Origin: Candidatus Avelusimicrobium vaccinum
GTDB taxonomy: Bacteria; Elusimicrobiota; Elusimicrobia; Elusimicrobiales; Elusimicrobiaceae
Assembly (NCBI GenBank): GCA_902794895.1
Contig: CADBIY010000006.1
Coordinates: 1 to 56,239, forward strand
Direction of reading: 5' to 3'
Length of the DNA: 56,239 nucleotides
Both the position numbers and the translations under genes were made by a program. Positions 50,157 to 56,239 of this stretch are shown piece by piece (within the stretch, counting starts at the first letter, position 1; the number at the start of each line of letters is the position of its first letter). The notes beneath the pieces were generated by a model. The model searched no databases. It saw nothing but the letters and a program-made list of their open reading frames with translations, and was not told the origin of the DNA.

Positions 50157-50605
50157 TATTTTTTACCCTCCGGATCCAGCCCAACTTTTTTAAGTTGTTC
50201 ACGGGAAAGACGCATAATCACGGCGCACCCGCCGTCTTCCATATATTCGGTCGAGACTAATTCCATGTGTTGGATTATTCCCTGTGCGGAGGAATCAATC
50301 GTGCTCCCGGTGGAAACAGCATCTACGACCTGCACGTTGGATTCCAAATCAGCACCATATAATACCTCTGTTGCCCGTTGGTAAGCATGAGCAATGGCGG
50401 CTTCCCGGCTCATGATACGGCGTTGGGAATCTGTTTGATGGGCCGGATTGGGTGCACCAAAACCGCGAACCCATAAATAATCTCCGCTGAGCAGAGTATC
50501 GTTAAAAGAAGGGGCAATAGTACCGTTTTTGACGGCAGTTTTTAATGAATGGCCACATGCCGCTAAACAAAGAACTGCTAAACTTAATACAAGTATTTTT
50601 TTCAT
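50156..50605 (-). CDS. LPP20-like outer-membrane lipoprotein
   Basis: A 149-residue lipoprotein with a clear signal ending CLAAC (C17). The mature domain follows the LPP20/FlgP pattern: YLWVRGFGAPNPAHQTDSQRR, then AAIAHAYQRATEVLYGADLESNVQVVDAVS, then the strand region QHMELVSTEYMEDGGCAVIMRLSRE. Members form small alpha/beta rings or decorate outer-membrane structures. GAGG precedes the ATG, two bases after the DnaA-like gene's stop. Coupling with the larger lipoprotein immediately downstream suggests the two act together. Confidence 0.75.
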   Translation of the reverse strand: MKKILVLSLAVLCLAACGHSLKTAVKNGTIAPSFNDTLLSGDYLWVRGFGAPNPAHQTDSQRRIMSREAAIAHAYQRATEVLYGADLESNVQVVDAVSTGSTIDSSAQGIIQHMELVSTEYMEDGGCAVIMRLSREQLKKVGLDPEGKK

Positions 50606-50607
50606 GG

Positions 50608-53409
50608 TTACCTCAATAATTCAGAAATAACTTTTACATAGGTGCTAGGAGAGGTGGCATTTTCTGCATTAATAATACCACAACGGATTAGCATAATTTC
50701 CAACATATGTGTAAGAATATCATAAAAATTTTCCCGCACGGAAGGATCACACGTGTTCAGGGCAGGCCCTAAAATAACGGCGCCCTTTAATTTTTTATTA
50801 TCACATAGGTTTGCGATTTTAAAAGCCGAGGAAATGATATTTTCTGTCGCGTAAGAAGACCGCACGGCAATCTCAAATCCACCGGGAATGCCTAATTCCT
50901 TGGCGCGTTGTTGCAAAGCATAAACCATCCAATTCATCATATGGGCACTGTTTTGCGGATAGAAGAAGCCAATTCTTCCCCATTCGCCGTTACCCACCGT
51001 TGAAATAGAAGTAATATCTTCCGGAGAATGGGTTAACAGTTCGCTATTCGGGTCTTCCCCTTCTGTTGCCAATAATTTTTCAAAAATAACAGCCTGCGAG
51101 CGTTTATCTGCTTCCAGCTGGGGAAAAATTAAATTTTCTAAAACCTTTAACCGGTGTATGCTACGCATAATCGTGCTAAGCGTCATGCGGGAGCCGCCGA
51201 AAAAGGAAGTAATTTGGTTATCGTTTAAGTCTACTCCGTTGTCCAATAGCATTTTTTTGACAATTTTTAAATGGGTGCTTCCGCCCGCAGGTTTTAATTC
51301 GGAGATCCAGCCGGAGTCTAACCGGAAGCGGATTAATTCTTCCAATTTTACCAAACTTTCCGGCGGATATTTAGAAGTAATGACAATTTGTTTTTGTTCC
51401 CGCAAAAATTTATTGAGAAGTGCGGAAATATGTTTACGGTTTTGCTCGTTAATTGCTAATAAATGGATATCGTCAATCAGCAGTACTTTAACGGTGTCCA
51501 TGAATTTATCAAATTTTTCAATATTTCCTTCCATGACGTAGCGTTGGATTCCGCGGGAAAAACGAACGCCGTTTGTCATGAAGATATTTTCCTGACCAAA
51601 TTTCTTGGAGAAGGCATAAGCCATGGCATTTAAAAAATGGGTCTTCCCGGTACCGGTTGCGCCATGGAGCACGAGCGGATTATAAAGTTTGCCGGGATTT
51701 TCAATTACAGAAATAGCGGTGGCATGTGCAAAGCGATTGACGGACATCACCATATTTTCCAAGGTATAAGTCGGTAATAATGGGACCTCCAACGGCCAAT
51801 TATGTTTTTTCAATTCGGAAAGCGGCAGTTCAATGGAATGATCAATGGTGGTTGTTTTTTCGAACACCGTTTTTGCAGACGGGTTGGCAGATTTGGGAGC
51901 CGGTTTTGGAGAAACAGGCCGGGGCGAAACAGGTGTTGAAGAGCCAGACGCCGGGTTTGCAGGTGGCGGAGGAACCGCTTTTCGGCGCAACTTAAAAGTG
52001 GTATTTTCCAATGAGGCCTGCTTGGGTGCATCCGGCGCATGGGGTGCAGCGGGTATTGCCCGTTTTTTTAAGCGAATCGTAGGTGTTCTTTCCGGTTGTT
52101 CCAAATTTGGATTTTTGTGGTGCATAGGTTGGGCATCTTGTGTATTATGAAATGATTTTTGATATTGGGAACGCATCACTTCCGGATTTAATGTCGTCGT
52201 GAGATTAAATGTTTTTTCTAACGAGTCTGTTTGCGACTCACGGATTGTAATTTCCGGTAAATCATTGGTGAGAGCAGCCGGCGCTTGTGGAGCATTTTGC
52301 TTGGTAGAAGGCGGCAATGTGTCAGTTAATTTTACTTCTTCCGGTAATTGTGGATTTTGTTTATTTTCCATAAGGTTCCCTTCTTCCGGGGTATGACCCG
52401 GGTTTGTGACTGCACGGACAACAGGAATTTCCGGCAAATCAGTATTCAAAATAGCATCTGCCGGGGAAAAGGCCTGCTTCCCCTGTGAGGCAGTTGGATC
52501 ATTCAAACGTATTGTTTCTTCTTGTTCGGCTGCTTTAGCCGCAATTTCAGCGGCTAAGGAAGGCGATGTATTTGCATGTTTTACAAATTCCATGTCTTTC
52601 ATGGAGAGGCGGTCCGTAATAGCGGTTAATTCTTCTAAATCAATAATACTGGTTTGATCTTTAATTTTTTGTTCAAATACATTGAACGTTTCTTCTAAAC
52701 TATCTTTTCCGTCTGCCAAATTATACAATTTTTGATCCCGTTGCTTTTGGGCGGATAAGTCGGGCGTATTTAAATCGGCATCCATGAACATGTCATACTT
52801 GGTTTCTGCCGCAAAAATATCTTCCACTTGCGGCATTTTATTTAGGAAAGAATCCTCCATATCTTTAATGAGCATATCGTTTTCATTAATAGGAGGTCGT
52901 TCTTCTATGGTTTCGGGCGTATTATGCGGGGGAATGTCCGTAGAAGATATATCGGGAACTTTTATCGATTGTTTTTTCAGATCTTCTAAAGAGGAGGTCT
53001 CTTCTAGCGAGATTTGTTTGTTTCCGGGAGTATTGGATGCTTGGAAAAAACTCTCCGAAGGATCTAGGGTGATAAAAGAAGGAAAATCCTTATCTTCCTT
53101 GGAAACATCTGTATTAAACAGCGGTTCACCCAGTATGCCACCCGGTACAAATTGATTTACTTTGTTGGCTTGTACAACGCCTTCCCGCGTAGCAGTACGA
53201 ATTTTTTCGATCGAATCTTCATCTAAATCAGCGGGAAGATCAAAAGCGTATACGTAAGGTGCTTGGGCCGGTTGGGGGTCTTTCACATATCCTTGTAATT
53301 TCTTAGCGATAATCCGGGCGTCGTGCTCTGTACCGTCAATTACTAACGTATAGAGAAGACTTTTTGTTTCCGGGTCAAGGCGTGAAATAACTTCCCAGTT
53401 TTTAATCAT
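50608..53409 (-). CDS. DnaA-family AAA+ protein with long disordered linker and novel C-terminal domain
   Basis: A 933-residue protein. Residues 1-95 look like a small globular domain. Residues about 96-540 are low-complexity, rich in P, T, S, E and D, with four SLExT motifs (134, 237, 396, 466) and three T[IF][RK]L motifs (299, 444, 471). The AAA+ module (about 545-780) is clearly DnaA-like: NRFAHA...[20 protein letters not shown] (Walker A 583-590), LLIDDIHLL (Walker B), sensor 1 near IVITSKYPP, and an arginine-finger-like IRFRLDSGW. The DnaA domain IV (DnaA-box-binding helix-turn-helix) is absent; instead residues about 804-933 form an unrecognised domain. It is therefore not the replication initiator. 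It overlaps deoC by four bases and is followed by two lipoproteins, comM and dprA. Confidence 0.88.
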   Translation of the reverse strand: MIKNWEVISRLDPETKSLLYTLVIDGTEHDARIIAKKLQGYVKDPQPAQAPYVYAFDLPADLDEDSIEKIRTATREGVVQANKVNQFVPGGILGEPLFNTDVSKEDKDFPSFITLDPSESFFQASNTPGNKQISLEETSSLEDLKKQSIKVPDISSTDIPPHNTPETIEERPPINENDMLIKDMEDSFLNKMPQVEDIFAAETKYDMFMDADLNTPDLSAQKQRDQKLYNLADGKDSLEETFNVFEQKIKDQTSIIDLEELTAITDRLSMKDMEFVKHANTSPSLAAEIAAKAAEQEETIRLNDPTASQGKQAFSPADAILNTDLPEIPVVRAVTNPGHTPEEGNLMENKQNPQLPEEVKLTDTLPPSTKQNAPQAPAALTNDLPEITIRESQTDSLEKTFNLTTTLNPEVMRSQYQKSFHNTQDAQPMHHKNPNLEQPERTPTIRLKKRAIPAAPHAPDAPKQASLENTTFKLRRKAVPPPPANPASGSSTPVSPRPVSPKPAPKSANPSAKTVFEKTTTIDHSIELPLSELKKHNWPLEVPLLPTYTLENMVMSVNRFAHATAISVIENPGKLYNPLVLHGATGTGKTHFLNAMAYAFSKKFGQENIFMTNGVRFSRGIQRYVMEGNIEKFDKFMDTVKVLLIDDIHLLAINEQNRKHISALLNKFLREQKQIVITSKYPPESLVKLEELIRFRLDSGWISELKPAGGSTHLKIVKKMLLDNGVDLNDNQITSFFGGSRMTLSTIMRSIHRLKVLENLIFPQLEADKRSQAVIFEKLLATEGEDPNSELLTHSPEDITSISTVGNGEWGRIGFFYPQNSAHMMNWMVYALQQRAKELGIPGGFEIAVRSSYATENIISSAFKIANLCDNKKLKGAVILGPALNTCDPSVRENFYDILTHMLEIMLIRCGIINAENATSPSTYVKVISELLR

Positions 53410-54050
53410 TTTCCCTCAATAATTTTTACTCCGCTGCTGGCACCGATCCGTGTAGCCCCTGCTGTAATCATGGCATCAAAATCTTCCCGGGAACGGACCC
53501 CGCCGGATGCCTTTACTTGCATGTGTTGCGGAATGGAACGGCGCATTAAAGCCACATCTTCAACGGTCGCCCCGCCGCCGGTAAATCCGGTAGAGGTTTT
53601 TACAAAATCGGCCCCTGCTTGTGCGGACAATTTACAGGCAGTTACTTTTTCGTCATCCGTTAATTGGGAGGTTTCGATAATCACTTTTAAAATATGTCCT
53701 TGGCAGGCCTTGCGTACCGCTTGAATATCGGTTAGGACGGTGTTTAAATCGTTTCCTTTAAGGGCGCCGATATTGATAACCATATCAATTTCGTCGGCGC
53801 CATTAGCAATTGCGTCTTGGGTTTCGGCTACTTTGACAGCCGTTGTATTAGCCCCCAGCGGAAAACCAATGACCGTGCACACTTTCACTCCACTGCCTTT
53901 TAATTGTTGTTTGGCCAATTTGACCCAATACGGATTTACGCACACACTGCAAAATTCGTATTGGCGCGCTTGCGCACACAAGGTTTCAATGTCTGCCTGC
54001 GTAGCGACCGGTTTTAAAAGAGTATGGTCAATAAATTTTGCCGGGTTCAT
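53406..54050 (-). CDS. deoC: Deoxyribose-phosphate aldolase
   Basis: A 214-residue class I aldolase converting 2-deoxyribose-5-phosphate to glyceraldehyde-3-phosphate and acetaldehyde. The start at 54050 follows a GGGGGA site five bases away; an in-frame ATG at 54062 has a poorer context. [39 protein letters not shown] and [12 protein letters not shown] are the expected strands, and the Schiff-base lysine is in [47 protein letters not shown] closes the TIM barrel. It overlaps the DnaA-like gene by four bases and lies 12 bases after tpiA, which handles its product by way of triose phosphate. Confidence 0.95.
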   Translation of the reverse strand: MNPAKFIDHTLLKPVATQADIETLCAQARQYEFCSVCVNPYWVKLAKQQLKGSGVKVCTVIGFPLGANTTAVKVAETQDAIANGADEIDMVINIGALKGNDLNTVLTDIQAVRKACQGHILKVIIETSQLTDDEKVTACKLSAQAGADFVKTSTGFTGGGATVEDVALMRRSIPQHMQVKASGGVRSREDFDAMITAGATRIGASSGVKIIEGK

Positions 54051-54062
54051 ACATTCCCCCAT

Positions 54063-54818
54063 TTAGTTAAAGTTAATGATGCGGGCAAATTTTTCCGCAA
54101 TTAAAGATTGACCGCCCACTAAGGCTCCGTCTACATCCGGTTTAGCCATAATTTCGTCCACGTTCGTATCTTTTACACTGCCGCCGTATAAAATGCGGGT
54201 AGATTGTGCAAAAGCGTCTCCATAGGTTTTGGCTAAATAAGCGCGAATAGCGGCATGAACTTCTTGTGCCTGTTCCGGGGTAGCGGTTTTACCGGTACCG
54301 ATTGCCCACACCGGTTCATAAGCAATAATAATGCCGTTTAATTGTTCGGCGGTAAATCCGGTGAGTCCGTTTTTGAGTTGGCCTTCAATTACTTCCATGG
54401 TTTTATTGGCTTCACGTTCTTGTAACGTTTCGCCTACGCAGAAAATTACTTTTAAGCCATGGCGTAAAGCAGCGGCAACTTTTTTATTTAAAATTTCGTC
54501 TGTATCGCCAAATACGCTGCGGCGTTCGCTGTGCCCGATTAGGGTAAGGGTGGCTCCGGCATCTTTGGCTTGTACCGGAGAAATTGCAGACGTGAAGGCG
54601 CCTTTATCTTCCCAATGTACATCTTGGCAAGCAACTTGGATTTCAGTATCTTTGGTTAAACGGGTTACAATGTGTAAAGCGGTATAGGACGGAGCAACAA
54701 TAATTTCGGCATTATTTTTGTTTCCAGCTTTGGCAAGAGCAGTTACTAAAGCGGCAGCCTCAGCGATTGTATTATGCATTTTCCAGTTCCCGGCAATGAT
54801 CGGTGTTCTTGTGGTCAT
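54063..54818 (-). CDS. tpiA: Triosephosphate isomerase
   Basis: A 251-residue glycolytic enzyme. The ATG at 54818 has AGAGGA seven bases upstream and gives the family N-terminus MTTRTPIIAGNWKMHN; a 73-residue in-frame extension (to 55037) is encoded by the structured repeat and is rejected. Catalytic residues are the lysine in GNWKMH, the histidine in LTLIGHSERRSVFG, and the glutamate in IIAYEPVWAIGTGKTATPEQAQ. The phosphate-binding end is ILYGGSVKDTNVDEIMAKPDVDGALVGGQSL. It is the first gene of the long minus-strand operon. The leader contains a perfect TTCCGC/GCGGAA hairpin (54857-54874). Confidence 0.96.
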   Translation of the reverse strand: MTTRTPIIAGNWKMHNTIAEAAALVTALAKAGNKNNAEIIVAPSYTALHIVTRLTKDTEIQVACQDVHWEDKGAFTSAISPVQAKDAGATLTLIGHSERRSVFGDTDEILNKKVAAALRHGLKVIFCVGETLQEREANKTMEVIEGQLKNGLTGFTAEQLNGIIIAYEPVWAIGTGKTATPEQAQEVHAAIRAYLAKTYGDAFAQSTRILYGGSVKDTNVDEIMAKPDVDGALVGGQSLIAEKFARIINFN

Positions 54819-54925
54819 GTGAATATCCTCTATCATATAAAGTAATACGGCAAACGTTCCGCTTTGCGGCGGAAATTCCCTCTTACATACTACCATAAAG
54901 TGAGCAAAATGAAAAGAGATTTCTC
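54819..54925 (-). other. tpiA leader region
   Basis: The 107 bases before tpiA hold no gene. Visible are a perfect 6-bp hairpin TTCCGC-CTTTGC-GGAA-type (54857-54874) and AT-rich stretches that may contain the operon promoter (candidate TAGTAT-like -10 near 54890). No known riboswitch was recognised. Confidence 0.35.
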
Positions 54926-55080
54926 TATACTTTTTCTCATGTGAGAAAAAGTAACAAAAAGAACACCGCCCAGAGGCGGCCCGCAGGGTCATAAAAAGCA
55001 GCCCGATTGGGAAATTTCGTAAACTCGCTTCGCTCAAACATACAAAATTTCTCTTCCAATCGGGCGCTTTTTATAAACGC
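54926..55080. repeat. Structured dispersed repeat, copy 2
   Basis: A perfect 12-bp stem (54928-54939 with 54942-54953, TACTTTTTCTCA arms) is followed by ACAAAAAG. Then come a CCGCC-CAGA-GGCGG hairpin near 54967-54980 and a long imperfect inverted repeat (54991-55018 with 55043-55074, arms around GCCCGATTGG) with loop AAACTCGCTTCGCTCAAACA. The order, the A-rich spacer and the loop match copy 1 at 4797-4990, while the arms differ in sequence but remain self-complementary. On the minus strand the loop reads FERSEF, a string I recall from many short hypothetical proteins, which are probably translated repeats. Confidence 0.75.
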
Positions 55081-55184
55081 TCCAAAAGGGCGGGGAAAAC
55101 GACCGTACCTCCCATAAGGAAACCACTTTTTTTGTAATTGTAGTTGTGCGGCCCATTAAGCATAATAGCCGGGCGGTATTTCAT
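55071..55184 (-). other. Short reading frame next to repeat copy 2
   Basis: A minus-strand frame of 37 codons starts at ATG 55184 (MKYRPAIMLNGPHNYNYKKS...) and ends in the repeat arm at 55071. Without an ATG, the frame extends a few codons upstream with FGVRPLD. Codon content looks protein-like, but there is no Shine-Dalgarno site, and part of it is repeat sequence. It may be the remnant of a gene end carried with the repeat. The rest of the 55081-55284 gap shows no gene I can support. Confidence 0.25.
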
Positions 55185-55284
55185 ATCCAACGGGCGGACG
55201 CCGAAACGCAAAGTTTAGATTACTCCACTTTGTTAAATATTCCCGTAGATACCAAATGGGAATGCGTCTGTTGTTAATGAAATT

Positions 55285-56112
55285 TCAAATAGCCGTTAGG
55301 CAAATGTCGTGTTTGTCGGCCAGTTTGACGACTTCTTCCAAGTCTAATACCAACGTTTTATCGGCTTCGAAGGCAAGTACGCTGATGCCGGACTTGACGA
55401 GTGTTTCAATAGTGCCTTTTCCTAATACCGGTAAATCATAGCGCTCGTCCTGATTGGGGCGCGCAACTTTGACAACGGCTACGGCGGATTTTTTCCCGGC
55501 ATTTTCGCGCACCAGTTCACCGGCACGCAAAATACAACGGTCTGTGCCTTCCATTCCTTCTACAGCAATCACGGCATTTTGGCTGACTACACACGTCAAC
55601 CCAATGTCCAACCCGGCAATTTGCTTGGCTGTTTGAAAACCAAAGGATATGGCTTGTCGTTCTTCATCGGTTGGTTTGCGTTTGGAAAGTACGCCGGCCG
55701 GCGGCAAGAAATGTTCCAAAAACAAAGCGGAACTGGCAAATTCAATACCATCTTTTTTAAATTCGTCCATCACGCGGGATAGGATATTTTTGGTTTGCAT
55801 ATTTTTTAAGGAGGCCAAAAACTTTGCCCCGCGTAAATCGGGCATTAAATTCGAAAAAATAGACGTGTGTTGTACCCGCCCGGCCATCACCACGCGCGTT
55901 ACTCCGTTTTTTTTAAAAAATTGGATACACGCACCTAATTGGCCGAGCCGTAACGATTGAAATTGGTCTGCGCAGTCGGCATAATCGGCGGCGTGTGCAT
56001 TTCCTTTAGCGCCGGCTACGAAAACTTGCAATCCGCTGGATTTGGCCTTTTGGGCAATGTATACCGGCATTTTCCCTTCGCCGGCAATCAAACCGATTTT
56101 ATTGTTCGTCAT
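55285..56112 (-). CDS. lpxI: UDP-2,3-diacylglucosamine pyrophosphatase LpxI
   Basis: A 275-residue lipid A enzyme that hydrolyses UDP-2,3-diacylglucosamine to lipid X; it is the LpxH substitute in many bacteria. The N-terminus KIGLIAGEGKMPVYIAQKAK (residues 5-24) and the segment RVVMAGRVQHTSIFSNLMPDLR match the LpxI (DUF1009) N-terminal domain. The C-terminal DUF1009 core has VVSQNAVIAVEGMEGTDRCILRAGEL and VVKVARPNQDERYDLPVLGKGTIETL, with the catalytic aspartate in PNQDERYDLP. It overlaps the upstream lpxA frame by 14 bases. It is followed by repeat copy 2. Confidence 0.93.
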   Translation of the reverse strand: MTNNKIGLIAGEGKMPVYIAQKAKSSGLQVFVAGAKGNAHAADYADCADQFQSLRLGQLGACIQFFKKNGVTRVVMAGRVQHTSIFSNLMPDLRGAKFLASLKNMQTKNILSRVMDEFKKDGIEFASSALFLEHFLPPAGVLSKRKPTDEERQAISFGFQTAKQIAGLDIGLTCVVSQNAVIAVEGMEGTDRCILRAGELVRENAGKKSAVAVVKVARPNQDERYDLPVLGKGTIETLVKSGISVLAFEADKTLVLDLEEVVKLADKHDICLTAI

Positions 56113-56239
56113 CTTCGTTTATTTTACGTTTGGCTCCGGTTACCCCGCGTTGGGAATTGCGGCAGAAGTCAATCATATGTTTTACTTCCGCACAAGGATT
56201 ATTGGCTTCTAATTCCGTACAGGCTTCTTCCAAACGTTT
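56099..56239 (-). CDS. lpxA: Acyl-ACP-UDP-N-acetylglucosamine O-acyltransferase, C-terminal part
   Basis: The minus-strand frame is open from the window edge to a TAA at 56099-56101 (46 residues visible). The stretch EACTELEANNPCAEVKHMIDFCRNSQRGVT fits the C-terminal helical tail of LpxA, whose members end in an EVK...DF...S.RG pattern. The catalytic left-handed beta-helix lies outside the window. Overlap with the lpxI start (14 bases) and the common lpxA-lpxI pairing support the call. LpxA performs the first acylation of lipid A synthesis. Confidence 0.7.
   Translation of the reverse strand, partial: KRLEEACTELEANNPCAEVKHMIDFCRNSQRGVTGAKRKINEDDEQ

Noticed and set aside
50608-53409. Calling the AAA+ gene dnaA and proposing oriC nearby
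   Set aside because: Domain IV is missing and no cluster of DnaA boxes was noticed around the gene.
54819-55037. 73-residue N-terminal extension of tpiA
   Set aside because: The extension is translated from the structured repeat, lacks similarity to triosephosphate isomerase, and the ATG at 54818 has a good Shine-Dalgarno site.
1-56239. CRISPR array or insertion sequences
   Set aside because: No regularly spaced direct repeats, transposase frames or flanking duplications were seen on reading through.

Overview
The window is a dense, gene-rich stretch of a diderm bacterial chromosome. Evidence for a Gram-negative envelope is direct: LPS genes (lptD, lpxI and the tail of lpxA), pal, cpoB and tolB, a tripartite RND efflux operon, and several lipobox proteins. 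A monomeric [FeFe] hydrogenase, GatCAB amidotransferase, glycogen phosphorylase and a ROK sugar kinase fit a fermentative anaerobe. A class III-signal type IV pilin together with comM and dprA suggests a pilus and DNA-uptake capacity. My best taxonomic guess is Elusimicrobiota (an Elusimicrobium-like gut bacterium). That is inference from gene content and style, not from a marker-gene tree. No CRISPR array, insertion sequence, prophage or rRNA operon was seen.

Layout, left half. Positions 1-922 hold the tail of a membrane protein and a GDYXXLXY-type partner, followed by tRNA-Glu(CTC) and a predicted cation transporter. Then come glgP (2241-4796), a structured repeat (4797-4990) and trmL. The minus-strand gatC-gatA-nudix operon follows, then a CD225-like small membrane protein converging on a type IV pilin gene, and a Spinster-like MFS carrier. 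Two secreted orphan proteins flank the [FeFe] hydrogenase. An RND efflux operon (13442-19314) leads into overlapping purB-purA. Next are a HAD phosphatase, a minus-strand glycosyltransferase/CNNM pair, a copper ATPase with metal-binding domains at both ends, nadE and an initiator tRNA-Met with unusual bases.

Layout, right half. Three glycosyltransferases (29383-32654) look like an LPS-core or polysaccharide cluster. They converge on a MurJ-like flippase, which is divergent from gatB. pal-cpoB is followed by an intrinsic terminator and then tolB. From about 54.8 kb down to 39.4 kb, one long minus-strand operon with 1-20 nt spacings or overlaps carries tpiA, deoC, a DnaA-related AAA+ protein, two lipoproteins, comM, dprA, topA, xerC, a ROK kinase, lptD and tdk; an RDD membrane protein lies just beyond. 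A second copy of the structured repeat separates tpiA from lpxI and lpxA at the right edge.

The strongest candidates for undescribed biology are as follows. (i) A 933-residue DnaA-family AAA+ protein that has lost the DnaA-box-binding domain and carries a new N-terminal domain, a long low-complexity linker with repeated SLExT and T[IF][RK]L motifs, and an unknown C-terminal domain, encoded next to two lipoproteins and DNA-processing genes. (ii) A dispersed multi-hairpin repeat with a conserved loop and divergent but self-complementary arms. (iii) A possible internal translation start in copA that would release a free CopZ-like copper chaperone. (iv) An initiator tRNA with C33, U1:A72 and A29:U41.
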